64,000 nt of DNA from Deltaproteobacteria bacterium. GTDB taxonomy: Bacteria > Myxococcota_C > UBA6777. A program made the translations under genes and the position numbers. The notes beneath the pieces were generated by a model. It worked only from the letters and a program-made list of their open reading frames with translations. It had not been told where the DNA came from and made no database searches. The stretch spans positions 124,001 to 188,000 of the forward strand of contig PCBK01000052.1 of the NCBI GenBank assembly GCA_002731275.1, in the 5' to 3' direction. How positions within the stretch are numbered: the stretch's first letter is position 1; the number at the start of each line of letters is the position of its first letter. This document shows, piece after piece, positions 46,146-54,840 of the stretch.

Positions 46146-47819
46146 ATGTCCGAAGGCAAAAAAAACCTCGAAGAACAAAAGCAAGCGTGGGAGTCCAACG
46201 CAGTCGAAGCATCTCTCAAACGCATCCCCGAGCGCGTATCTCTTCAACACAGTTGGGGAGCTCCTGTCGAACGACTCCACACACCGACAGAGGATCCTCA
46301 AGGAACGTACGAAGAGCAGCTTGGATTTCCAGGTGAGTATCCCTTTACACGAGGTGTCCAGCCCACAATGTACAGGAGTCGCTTTTGGACGATGCGCCAA
46401 TACGCTGGCTTCGGAAACGCCAAAGAGACCAACGAGCGCTTCCACTACCTGCTCAAGAGCGGGCAGACAGGGCTGAGCGTCGCCTTCGATCTCCCGACAC
46501 AGATGGGTTATGACTCCGATCACCCAATGGCGAGAGGAGAAGTTGGTCGTACAGGCGTCGCGATCGACAGCCTGAAAGATATGGAGACCCTGCTTGATGG
46601 CCTCCCGATCGGAAAAATCAGCACCTCAATGACGATCAATTCAACCGCCTCCGTCTTGCTGTGCATGTACATCGCCGTTGCAGAGAAACAAGGCATCCCC
46701 TGGGATCAACTCAGAGGCACCATCCAAAACGACATCCTCAAAGAGTACGTCGCGAGAGGCACCTACATCTATCCTCCCGCGCCCTCCATGCGCCTGATCA
46801 CAGACATCTTCGCTTTTTGCCGAGAGCAAGTGCCCCGCTGGAACCCCATCAGCATCAGCGGTTACCATATTCGCGAAGCTGGCGCGACCGCGGTCCAAGA
46901 AGTCGCCTTCACGCTCGCGCACGCTATCGCTTACGTCGAAGCTGCCTTGGAAGCAGGACTCGAAGTCGATCAATTCGCGCCACGCCTGTCCTTCTTCTTC
47001 GCCGCTCAAAATGATCTGCTGGAAGAAGTCTCAAAGTTTCGCGCAGCCCGTCGTCTTTGGGCACGCTTAATGAAGAACCGCTTTGGTGCGAAACTCGCCA
47101 AGAGCTGCAAACTGCGCTTTCACACACAAACTGCAGGTGTCACGCTCACAGCACAACAACCGGAAAACAACATCGTCCGCGTCGCGATCCAGGCACTCTC
47201 CGCAGTCCTCGGTGGGACACAATCCCTACACACCAACTCCCTCGATGAAGCGATCGCGCTCCCCACTGAACGCTCAGCCCGTATTGCCCTGCGCACACAA
47301 CAGATCATCGCGCACGAGAGTGGAGCAGCACAAACAGTCGATCCCCTCGCGGGCTCGTACTACGTCGAGTCTCTGACCGATCAGATCGAAGAGCTCGCCA
47401 ATGAATACCTCGATAAGATCGACCAAATGGGAGGCGCGATTAAGGCCATCGAAGCTGGCTTTATCCAGGACGAGATCGCCCAAAGTGCCTACACACTCCA
47501 AAAGCAGATCGAGAATACATCGCGTGTTGTCGTGGGTGTCAACGACTTCATCACAGAAGAACCTCCCCTCTCCGGTGAGCAGATCTTGCGCGTCGATCCA
47601 GCAGGCGAGCAGGCGCAGGTCGAAGCGCTCGCGACCTTACGCAATCAAGAACGCAACCAAGACGCCGTAGAGAAGGCTCTTCAAGACCTCTCCGAGGCCG
47701 CCAAAGGTGAACAAAATCTGTTACCTTTTATCCTCAGCGCCGTCAAAACATACGCAACAGTAGGTGAGATCTCCGACATCTTGCGCAAAGAGTTCGGCAT
47801 CCACCGCCCATCCTTCTAA
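46146..47819 (+). CDS. Methylmalonyl-CoA mutase, large (catalytic) subunit
   Basis: A 557-residue enzyme that interconverts (R)-methylmalonyl-CoA and succinyl-CoA through adenosylcobalamin. It contains only the TIM-barrel catalytic domain, as in two-subunit enzymes whose cobalamin-binding subunit is separate. Motifs: [20 protein letters not shown] (substrate Tyr), [20 protein letters not shown] (Gln, Asn and substrate Arg), [13 protein letters not shown] (Tyr-His pair) and [13 protein letters not shown]. The Tyr and Arg that favour methylmalonyl-CoA are kept, arguing against isobutyryl- or hydroxyisobutyryl-CoA mutase. ATG 46146 follows GAGAGGA. The epimerase gene starts 12 bases later. No cobalamin-binding subunit lies in the window. 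Confidence 0.92.
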   Translation: MSEGKKNLEEQKQAWESNAVEASLKRIPERVSLQHSWGAPVERLHTPTEDPQGTYEEQLGFPGEYPFTRGVQPTMYRSRFWTMRQYAGFGNAKETNERFHYLLKSGQTGLSVAFDLPTQMGYDSDHPMARGEVGRTGVAIDSLKDMETLLDGLPIGKISTSMTINSTASVLLCMYIAVAEKQGIPWDQLRGTIQNDILKEYVARGTYIYPPAPSMRLITDIFAFCREQVPRWNPISISGYHIREAGATAVQEVAFTLAHAIAYVEAALEAGLEVDQFAPRLSFFFAAQNDLLEEVSKFRAARRLWARLMKNRFGAKLAKSCKLRFHTQTAGVTLTAQQPENNIVRVAIQALSAVLGGTQSLHTNSLDEAIALPTERSARIALRTQQIIAHESGAAQTVDPLAGSYYVESLTDQIEELANEYLDKIDQMGGAIKAIEAGFIQDEIAQSAYTLQKQIENTSRVVVGVNDFITEEPPLSGEQILRVDPAGEQAQVEALATLRNQERNQDAVEKALQDLSEAAKGEQNLLPFILSAVKTYATVGEISDILRKEFGIHRPSF

Positions 47820-47831
47820 GGAGCAGAGATC

Positions 47832-48248
47832 ATGGTGAAGAAAGTCGATCATATCGCGATCGCGGTCAAAGACATCGAACAAGCGACCACATTTTACAAA
47901 CAGCTTGGCCTCGACGTCTCCGCAGTTGAGGAAGTCCCCGATCAAAAAGTACGCGTCGCTTTTATCCCCATCGGAGAGACACACATCGAGCTCGTCGAAC
48001 CTATGAGCAAAGATTCTCCGATATCAGCCTTCCTTGAAAAGAGAGGTGAGGGTCTCCATCATATCTGTCTCGAAACGGATCAGATCGATCACACTGTCGA
48101 ACATCTCCAAGAACAAGGTGTTCGTATGATTGACAAATCCCCACGTACAGGTTCACGACAAACCCGTATCGCATTTGTCCATCCCAAAGCCAATGCGGGT
48201 GTCCTGACAGAACTCGTCGAACATCCCGACGACAAACAGAGCCATTAA
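47832..48248 (+). CDS. mce: Methylmalonyl-CoA epimerase
   Basis: A 138-residue vicinal-oxygen-chelate protein that converts (S)- to (R)-methylmalonyl-CoA, feeding the mutase upstream. Metal-binding and catalytic positions are visible: His in KVDHIAIAV, Glu in THIELVEP, His in LHHICLE and Glu in VLTELVEH. AAGGAG precedes the ATG. It sits directly after the mutase gene, the usual arrangement, so propionyl-CoA or odd-chain and branched substrates can enter the TCA cycle as succinyl-CoA. The length is normal for the family. Confidence 0.93.
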   Translation: MVKKVDHIAIAVKDIEQATTFYKQLGLDVSAVEEVPDQKVRVAFIPIGETHIELVEPMSKDSPISAFLEKRGEGLHHICLETDQIDHTVEHLQEQGVRMIDKSPRTGSRQTRIAFVHPKANAGVLTELVEHPDDKQSH

Positions 48249-48278
48249 GGCCTTAAGCCCAGCCGAGGAGAATTTAGC

Positions 48279-49550
48279 GTGTCAAACGAAACATCGACAC
48301 AGTCGGCCCCTCTCTCAAGAGACCAACTTGTTCGCTTTATCACAGACTCCTATAAGCCCAGCAAAGACTGGAAGATCGGTTTTGAATACGAAGTCTCAGG
48401 CGTCCTCCCTGAGACCCTCAAACCTATCCAGTACACTGGCGAACGCAGCGTCAAACACATCATCGACTGGTTTCGCAACAAGTACGGTGACAACAAGCTC
48501 GTATGGGAAGATGGATATTGTTATGGTCTCGACATTCCATACGGACGCATTACCCTTGAACCAGGCGGCCAGATCGAATTCTCATCGTATGTCGCAGCTG
48601 AGCTTTCGGAGATGCGCGAGCAGCTCACATCCTACCTCACGGACATTTGCACCGCAGGCGCAGAGAAAGATATCATCTTTTACACCGCTGGCGTCGAGCC
48701 CTTTCATCCACGTGAAGAGCGCCCCTGGAGTGGCAAAGCCCGCTACAAAGTGATGCGCGAATACCTGATCAAACAAGGCAAACTCGCCCACCACATGATG
48801 CAACAAACGATGTCGATCCAGTACAACATCGACTTCTCGGACAAACAAGACGCGCTCGACAAGTACCACGCGGCGATCGCGATCTATCCCACATTCCAAT
48901 TTATCACGACCAACTCCCGCATCTACGCAGGGGAAGTCGTCGACACGCCCTTCCGCCGCACGATCTGGGAACACACAGACCCCGATCGCAGTGGACTCCC
49001 ACCAAAACTCGAATCCCTCGAAGATTACGTAGAGTACGGGCTTGACACGCCGATGTTCCTGATCAACCGTGGCGAATCGATCCCCATGAAGACCCGCTTT
49101 ACCTTCCGCCAATTTATGGAAGAAGGTTACGAAGGCCACCAAGCGACTTATGAGGATTGGGAGTTCCACATGTCCACCCTCTTCCCGGAAGTTCGCTTTA
49201 AGAAAAACGCACTCGAACTGCGCATGTTTGATGGCAACCCCGCCTCCATGATGGAAGCGATGGCCGCGGTCGTCAAAGGTATCTGGTACAACGAAGAGCA
49301 GCTCAAGCGCGCGTTGACACTGGACTGGGGTGAAGATTGGGACTCGGTGAAACAACTTTACACGCTCGCGAGTGCCGGCCTTCAAGAGGATGAACAACTC
49401 TACCTCCATCCCCTCACGCAAATGCTCGAAAAGAAACAAAACCCCGGAGAACACGCCGTCGAAGTCTACGAAGCCTCTGGCAACGACCTCAACGTCTTGT
49501 TACAACACCTCCGCCTCTGCCCCAACAAATTCGAATCCCGCACGGCCTAA
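48279..49550 (+). CDS. gshA: Glutamate-cysteine ligase (GCS2/plant-type)
   Basis: A 423-residue ATP-dependent ligase making gamma-glutamylcysteine, the first step of glutathione synthesis. GTG 48279 is used because GAGGAG sits eight bases upstream. Family features: an N-terminal KIGFEYEV, the substrate segment GRITLEPGGQIEFSS, YTAGVEPFHP, TMSIQYNIDFSD (Met-Gln-Thr-type helix region) and FPEVRFKKNALELRMFDG. It resembles the plant/proteobacterial GCS2 group rather than E. coli GshA. It follows the epimerase by 30 bases but the metabolic link is loose. The second enzyme, glutathione synthetase, is not in the window. Confidence 0.85.
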   Translation: MSNETSTQSAPLSRDQLVRFITDSYKPSKDWKIGFEYEVSGVLPETLKPIQYTGERSVKHIIDWFRNKYGDNKLVWEDGYCYGLDIPYGRITLEPGGQIEFSSYVAAELSEMREQLTSYLTDICTAGAEKDIIFYTAGVEPFHPREERPWSGKARYKVMREYLIKQGKLAHHMMQQTMSIQYNIDFSDKQDALDKYHAAIAIYPTFQFITTNSRIYAGEVVDTPFRRTIWEHTDPDRSGLPPKLESLEDYVEYGLDTPMFLINRGESIPMKTRFTFRQFMEEGYEGHQATYEDWEFHMSTLFPEVRFKKNALELRMFDGNPASMMEAMAAVVKGIWYNEEQLKRALTLDWGEDWDSVKQLYTLASAGLQEDEQLYLHPLTQMLEKKQNPGEHAVEVYEASGNDLNVLLQHLRLCPNKFESRTA

Positions 49551-49572
49551 GCCCGCTCTCCCGAACCTCCCC

Positions 49573-50490
49573 TCACGCCCGATCTGTCACCAGGGCAAGC
49601 GCCTCTTCAGAGAGCCCATAGTCCGCCACCTTGTGGTGCAAAAAGAACAACATTCTCATCCAAAAGAGTTCGGGTTGCTCGACAAAGGCTGCATGACTCC
49701 CGTGTCGAATCAACTGCAGCTCCGCCTTTGGCATGCGTTGGTACATCTCCACGGACAACTCGACGGGTGTAAACAGATCTTTCTCTCCGGCGAAGATCAA
49801 CGCGGGGAGATCAATCTCTTCCAACAGCTCCTCAGCCGAGTGTTTTTGCATATGTCTCGCTAGGTGAAAGAACAACAGCGGGGACAGCTTGCTCATGTGT
49901 GACAGGTAGATCTCCAACTCCACCTCGGGAAACAAAGAGGGATGGACAAATCCCGCCATACGCGCGACTTTATTGGCCGTCCCTTTCGGGAAAAACATCG
50001 GCCAGACAGCGCGAGCCAGTTTGGGATATTCGATGACCATCTCCGATATCTTTTTGAAGATCTTCGCGGAGTGGGTGAAGTGCATGAAGGTATCAAAAGG
50101 CCGTTGAAAAGAACCTTGCACCAAGACGAGCCCCCTGACTCTCTCGGGAAACAGACGATAAAATTCGAAGGAGACTTGCACCCCCATCGAGTGCCCAACA
50201 ACGACCGCTTCGGGGATATCGAGCGCGTCCATAACCTCGGCCAGGTCCTTTGCGCACCTCGTGATATCCAACGCCTCAGGATCGCGTGGTGGATCAGAGA
50301 GCCCATGTCCTCGGTAATCCCAATGGACGAGTTTGTATACTTTCTCAAGAGCTTGCGCGCTCGCTTGCCAAAAGCTCGCGGTGGAGACCCCAATCCCATT
50401 GCAAAAAATCACGCTGGGTCCCTCGCCTCGCACTGTGTAATAAAGATTGATCGCGTCGGCTGTTGTGGCCCACCCTTCTCGAATAGACAA
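49573..50490 (-). CDS. Alpha/beta hydrolase
   Basis: A 305-residue hydrolase starting at TTG 50490, selected for the AAAGGGG seven bases ahead; the frame continues to a TTG at 50574 without domain content. It has the oxyanion stretch VIFCNGIGVS, the nucleophile elbow VVGHSMGVQ (Ser), the acid AGEKDLFTP (Asp) and the base RHGSHAAFVE (His). The DYRGHGLSDPP segment is typical of the esterase/epoxide hydrolase/haloperoxidase superfamily. Substrate cannot be named. It converges with the gshA gene, 22 bases apart, and diverges from the PP2C gene. Confidence 0.85.
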   Translation of the reverse strand: MSIREGWATTADAINLYYTVRGEGPSVIFCNGIGVSTASFWQASAQALEKVYKLVHWDYRGHGLSDPPRDPEALDITRCAKDLAEVMDALDIPEAVVVGHSMGVQVSFEFYRLFPERVRGLVLVQGSFQRPFDTFMHFTHSAKIFKKISEMVIEYPKLARAVWPMFFPKGTANKVARMAGFVHPSLFPEVELEIYLSHMSKLSPLLFFHLARHMQKHSAEELLEEIDLPALIFAGEKDLFTPVELSVEMYQRMPKAELQLIRHGSHAAFVEQPELFWMRMLFFLHHKVADYGLSEEALALVTDRA

Positions 50491-50710
50491 TCGCTTCCCC
50501 TTTCTTGTAGGCTGATGAGGAGATGGTTTGAAAACCAAATATTGACAATGTCTCCAGGATAGCCCAAAACTCAAAAGGTTGACAAGAACGTATCAGTGAA
50601 AGATACTTCTTGCATCACTTGTCATGGAAAAAGTGCATCCGGTTGGAAAACAACCGCCAGCACCTCCCAAAACCGCTTGTAGAAGATCGACCAGCAGAGA
50701 GAGAGTATTG

Positions 50711-51958
50711 ATGAAGCAGGAGCAACAAGAGCTTCAAGTCCAAGCGTGGGCCCAAACTGATGTAGGGCAACAACGCAAGCACAACGAAGACAACTATCTC
50801 GTAGATATGGAACTCGGCATCTTTGGCGTCGCCGACGGAATGGGGGGACACGCAGCAGGCGAGGTCGCCTCTGAGACCGCCCTCAAGGTCCTACGTCGCG
50901 CAGTTGCCGAACGCATCGAGCAAATCCGACGCCTCGTCAAAGAAAACCCTGAGAAAAATCGACAACGAATCCTCTCACTTGTCGATGAGTCCGTACAATG
51001 TGCTGCCAAAGCTGTGTACGATCTCTCTCAACAAAAAGCCGACTCTCGTGGGATGGGGACCACCCTCTCCGTTCTCCTCGTCGCCGGCAACAAAGGTGTC
51101 GTCGCACACGTCGGAGACTCCAGGATCTTCCTCTTGCGGCAAAATCAGATCTTCCAAATCACAGAAGATCACTCTCTCGTCAACGAACAACTCCGCATGG
51201 GCCTGATCACCGAAGAGGAAGCCGAACGCTCCCCCTACAAAAACGTTATCACGCGCGCTGTCGGTGCCGCTGACCACGTCAAAACAGACACCTTGTTCGT
51301 TGATCTTCTCGAAGGTGATCGTTTTCTCGTCTGCTCAGATGGACTCCACGGGTACTTCGAAGAAGGTGAAGTTGGCCCTCATATGGCCAAAGAAAACCCC
51401 GAAGAGATCCCACCTGCGCTGATCGATCTCGCCAATACACGAGGCGGAAAAGACAACATCACCGCGGTCCTCGTCTGGATCGAAGGCGACAGCAACTCCG
51501 ATCGTATGAAGCGTACTGAGATCACCATGAGAATGGATCTCCTCCAACGCATCCCCCTCTTCCAACACATGAGTTACCAAGAGCTCGTCAAACTCATGAA
51601 CATCACCTACCTTAAAACATTCGACACTGGCGAACGTGTCATCGAAGAAGAACAGGCAGGTGAGATTCTCTACGTGACCTTTAAAGGTGAGCTCGCAGTG
51701 TTCCGCAAAGGGAAACGCATCGCGACCCTCGGTGAAGGTGACCACTTCGGAGAAATGGCGATCATCGACAAACTTCCTCGCAGCGGAACAGTGATCGTCG
51801 AGAAAGAAGCACACCTCCTCACCATCAGCCGCTCCAACTTCATCGAGTTGATGAGACAAGAACAAAGCATCGCCGTTAAATTGCTCTGGGGATTCCTCAA
51901 AACCATGAGCACACGCCTCAGAGACACCACCGAAGAGCTCGTCAACCACATCGACTAA
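50711..51958 (+). CDS. PP2C-family Ser/Thr phosphatase fused to a cyclic-nucleotide-binding domain
   Basis: A 415-residue cytoplasmic protein. The phosphatase domain (about 10-255) has the metal-binding motifs KHNEDNY, GVADGMGGHAAGE, GDSRIFLLR, SDGLHGY and GGKDNITAVLVW. The C-terminal domain (about 285-405) is a cyclic-nucleotide-binding fold: IPLFQHMSYQELVKLMN, VIEEEQAGEILYVTFKGE, then the phosphate cassette GEMAIIDKLPRSGTVIV with the conserved Glu and Arg. It should remove phosphates placed by the Ser/Thr kinase and be tuned by cAMP or cGMP. It starts at ATG 50711; the frame extends to 50624 without support. Fusions of this type are known in deltaproteobacteria. Confidence 0.9.
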   Translation: MKQEQQELQVQAWAQTDVGQQRKHNEDNYLVDMELGIFGVADGMGGHAAGEVASETALKVLRRAVAERIEQIRRLVKENPEKNRQRILSLVDESVQCAAKAVYDLSQQKADSRGMGTTLSVLLVAGNKGVVAHVGDSRIFLLRQNQIFQITEDHSLVNEQLRMGLITEEEAERSPYKNVITRAVGAADHVKTDTLFVDLLEGDRFLVCSDGLHGYFEEGEVGPHMAKENPEEIPPALIDLANTRGGKDNITAVLVWIEGDSNSDRMKRTEITMRMDLLQRIPLFQHMSYQELVKLMNITYLKTFDTGERVIEEEQAGEILYVTFKGELAVFRKGKRIATLGEGDHFGEMAIIDKLPRSGTVIVEKEAHLLTISRSNFIELMRQEQSIAVKLLWGFLKTMSTRLRDTTEELVNHID

Positions 51959-52111
51959 GCCTTCAGCTCCAACGCCCCCCTCCATTCCACACCCATTCGC
52001 TCACGTCACAACGTCACAATCACTCCACACAGACAGATCCTACCGGTCCATTCCAGCGTAGTGGTCATTTGACAGACAAGGGGCTTGTGTTTGGGTGTTG
52101 TGGGGAGTGGA

Positions 52112-53527
52112 TTATGAATTGGAGGCGTTGAGGGTATCGCCAGAGGGGGTGTCTTCTTCTAGCTCAAGTGCGGCTTTCTCTTCTTCTGTGAGCACTTTGA
52201 CTTCGACGTGCAGGACGTGTTTTTCGTCGGCATCAAGCGCACTAAAGTGGAAGCCTTCAAAGTGAACTCCCTCTCCATTTTGAGGGACTTTCCCGTAGAA
52301 GGCTGTCAAGAATCCACCAAGCGTCTCGTAATCTCCGTCATCAGGAAACTCGATATCCATACGCTCTCCAAACTCGCGGAGGCTGATCTTGGCGTTGACG
52401 TGGAACACACCAGTTGAGATCTCCACGACATCCTGTACTTCGTCAGGGTCGAATTCATCGTGAATTTCTCCGACGATCTCTTCAAGGATATCTTCGAGTG
52501 TGACGAGCCCCATGGTCCCACCAAACTCATCGACGACGATCGCGAGATGGCTCTTGCGCCTTTGAAACTCCCGAAGAAGATCTGAAATCTTCATCGTACC
52601 GGGCACAAAGTAAGGTGTGCGCAGTAGATCCTTCCAGTCAGGTGCGTCCTGCTCATCGCAGTCGTTGTGGTTGGAGCGGAAAAGATCACGCAAGTACAAG
52701 ATCCCTACGACATTATCGAGCTGTTCTTTGTACACAGGGATGCGGCTATGGGAAGATTGCTGTGCAAACTCAGCGACCTCCTCAGGGAGCGTCTCGATTG
52801 AGAGGGCCGCCATATTGATACGGGGGACCATGACTTCGCGGATGGTGATGTCGTCAAACTCAAGGATCGACTGAAGAAGTTTTTCTTTTTCCTCATCGAG
52901 GACGCCTTCTCGGGTACCGAGGTTGATCATGTATTCGATGTCTTCTTCGGTGACAAATGGACCTGATTGTGTCAGGCTTCCACCAAAGATTCGAACGACC
53001 CATGAAGCGATCCGAACGAGGGTCCAGGTCAGAGGTAAGAAGACAAGGTAGGCGATCCGCAGCAAAGGCAGTAACCTCATCGCGACGGATTGTGCGTGGT
53101 GTTTTGCGAACGTCTTGGGAACGATCTCGCCAGCGATCAAGATGAGCAACGTCAAGCCACCAACAGCGAGGGCGACACCACCACTACCAAAGACTTTTTC
53201 GGAGATGCTTGTGACGAGAGCAGAGGCGAGGATATTGACGAGGTTGTTTCCGATAAGGATCGTCGTCAACACACGGTTTGGACGCTGTAACCACAAAAGA
53301 AATCGTCCATACCGTTTCTCATCCTTGGCGATGAGGTGTTGGACTTTGGCGTAATTCAGAGCAGTGAGTGCTGTCTCAGAAGCCGAAAATAGGGCCGAAA
53401 ACACAAAACAAAAGCTGATACTGATCCAGTACCACGCCGAAATGTTCGTCAATTTGTCCAGCCATGTCACACCCACTTGCGTGGAAAATAGCAAAGAGGA
53501 TATCCCCTCTAGGGGAACGCTTTCCAA
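52112..53527 (-). CDS. CNNM/CorC/HlyC-family membrane protein
   Basis: A 471-residue protein with the DUF21/CNNM membrane domain (about 30-205; ISFCFVFSALFSASETALTALN, LIGNNLVNILASALVT, GEIVPKTFAKHHA), two CBS domains (about 225-355; VPRINMAALSIE, RIPVYKEQLDNVVGILYLRDL, HLAIVVDEFGGTMGLVTLEDILEE) and a CorC_HlyC transporter-associated domain (about 370-450). The family exports divalent ions such as magnesium, or contributes to their tolerance. TTG 53527 is preceded by AGGAG at seven bases; a second TTG at 53497 is an alternative. It is convergent with the PP2C gene. Confidence 0.9.
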   Translation of the reverse strand: MESVPLEGISSLLFSTQVGVTWLDKLTNISAWYWISISFCFVFSALFSASETALTALNYAKVQHLIAKDEKRYGRFLLWLQRPNRVLTTILIGNNLVNILASALVTSISEKVFGSGGVALAVGGLTLLILIAGEIVPKTFAKHHAQSVAMRLLPLLRIAYLVFLPLTWTLVRIASWVVRIFGGSLTQSGPFVTEEDIEYMINLGTREGVLDEEKEKLLQSILEFDDITIREVMVPRINMAALSIETLPEEVAEFAQQSSHSRIPVYKEQLDNVVGILYLRDLFRSNHNDCDEQDAPDWKDLLRTPYFVPGTMKISDLLREFQRRKSHLAIVVDEFGGTMGLVTLEDILEEIVGEIHDEFDPDEVQDVVEISTGVFHVNAKISLREFGERMDIEFPDDGDYETLGGFLTAFYGKVPQNGEGVHFEGFHFSALDADEKHVLHVEVKVLTEEEKAALELEEDTPSGDTLNASNS

Positions 53528-53861
53528 GCTCCTACTCCTATGTCGCCAACAAACTTCCCAGATTTGGTCAGGCTACATGATGACATCTGTAACCGACCAC
53601 ACAAACTGTCTCTTCGAGCTATGTATCCGTGCTATAAGCAAGACAAAAGCGCGCATTGACCGTATTGGGAAGATGTGGAAAAACGGTTCGTATGTCTACC
53701 CATTCAACCAGAAATAACATCGTTTATCTAGCCACAGTCACAAGTATACGTCAAGAATCAAAAGATGCAAAACGCAAAGTTGCATGACGTGATGTGACAA
53801 AAGGAAAGAGTTGGGGGGAGTTGGCAAGATCCGGGGAGAGAGGGTCAGGTGAGGAGAAGAA
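53528..53861. other. 334-bp gap between two minus-strand genes
   Basis: No gene and no tRNA fold are visible. ATGCAA (53764-53769) and TTGCAT (53781-53786) form a small 6-bp inverted repeat after the Arg-rich lipoprotein gene, without a T tract, so it is only a weak terminator candidate. The part next to 53527 should hold the promoter of the CorC-like gene, with no strong match. Confidence 0.4.
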
Positions 53862-54566
53862 TTACCACTTACCACCGCTACGACGGCTACGACCGGAACG
53901 GTAACGGCTACGACGGCTGCTGCGGCGGCTACGACGACGGCTACGACGGCTCTTGCGATAAGCGCTACGACGTGCTTTGCGTGTGGATTTGCGGTAGGAG
54001 GAGAAACGCTTGCGACGTGCCGCAAACTTGGGGGATTTACGGTACGTTCTGCGGTACCGACGAATCACCACGAGTCGTCTGCGGGGTGTGTAGTAGGGAC
54101 GCCAAAGCGCAGCGCTCAAGAAAGCATACGCCAAGAACGTTCCTGCACCGGAACGACGGTAGTAATCTCTCTTGTACAGCCAGCCATTTCCATCATAGAG
54201 ACGGTAGCTGAAACGGTGTGAGCCTCTGTACTGCTCGATGCGGAACAACAACTTGTCTGCACCGGGCTTGTATCCGAGAACACCATCGCGATCGACGTAT
54301 CCACGCAAGGACAACTTGCCGATACGGGGGCGACGTGCGGAAACAAAGACGACGTCGTCTTTGAGGTAAATCTCGTTGACGAGTTGCTCAAAGTTGTGCA
54401 TCCAACTGGAGAACGTCACACCCTTGGACATGTGGAACGCTTCGTTGACCTGGTTCAGGTCAATATCGGGTGGGGGCACGGGACGGGGTTTTGGGCAGCC
54501 CCAAAGAGGCACCATCAACAGTGCTGAGAACAACACGATCGCAAACTTCACATTTCTGGACATCAT
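53862..54566 (-). CDS. Lipoprotein with Arg/Ser-rich C-terminal tail
   Basis: A 234-residue lipoprotein; the signal peptide ends PLWGC (Cys24). The middle (about 30-145) looks globular and beta-rich (VFVSARRPRIGKLSLRGYVD, FRIEQYRGSHRFSYRLYDGN). The last ~85 residues are extraordinarily basic, RKSRRSRRRSRRSSRRSR being typical, and end GGKW. This is not compositional drift of a neighbour: DNA here is built of CGACGGCTACGA-type units. The tail may bind LPS, nucleic acid or acidic polysaccharide. Family not recognised. Confidence 0.65.
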   Translation of the reverse strand: MMSRNVKFAIVLFSALLMVPLWGCPKPRPVPPPDIDLNQVNEAFHMSKGVTFSSWMHNFEQLVNEIYLKDDVVFVSARRPRIGKLSLRGYVDRDGVLGYKPGADKLLFRIEQYRGSHRFSYRLYDGNGWLYKRDYYRRSGAGTFLAYAFLSAALWRPYYTPRRRLVVIRRYRRTYRKSPKFAARRKRFSSYRKSTRKARRSAYRKSRRSRRRSRRSSRRSRYRSGRSRRSGGKW

Positions 54567-54840
54567 TTAGACTCCTTTTTTTCATGCAGGATATTGGGCA
54601 CATAGAATATCTTCAGGGCATGATGACTCCACTAATGGAGCGCTACTTTAGTACGATTCACATCGAATGGCAAGTCTTCTTTGGCCCCTTACCATCCACC
54701 ACTTTGTTCTATGATGAATACATGTCCTAACATGACACCCACACAAAAGACAAGACATCTCCTCGCACTTTTCGCGAGGTCCTCTTGGCACCGAGTCATG
54801 ACAGACGCAGAACCCCAAACGTATCAATCGTGAGTGAAGT

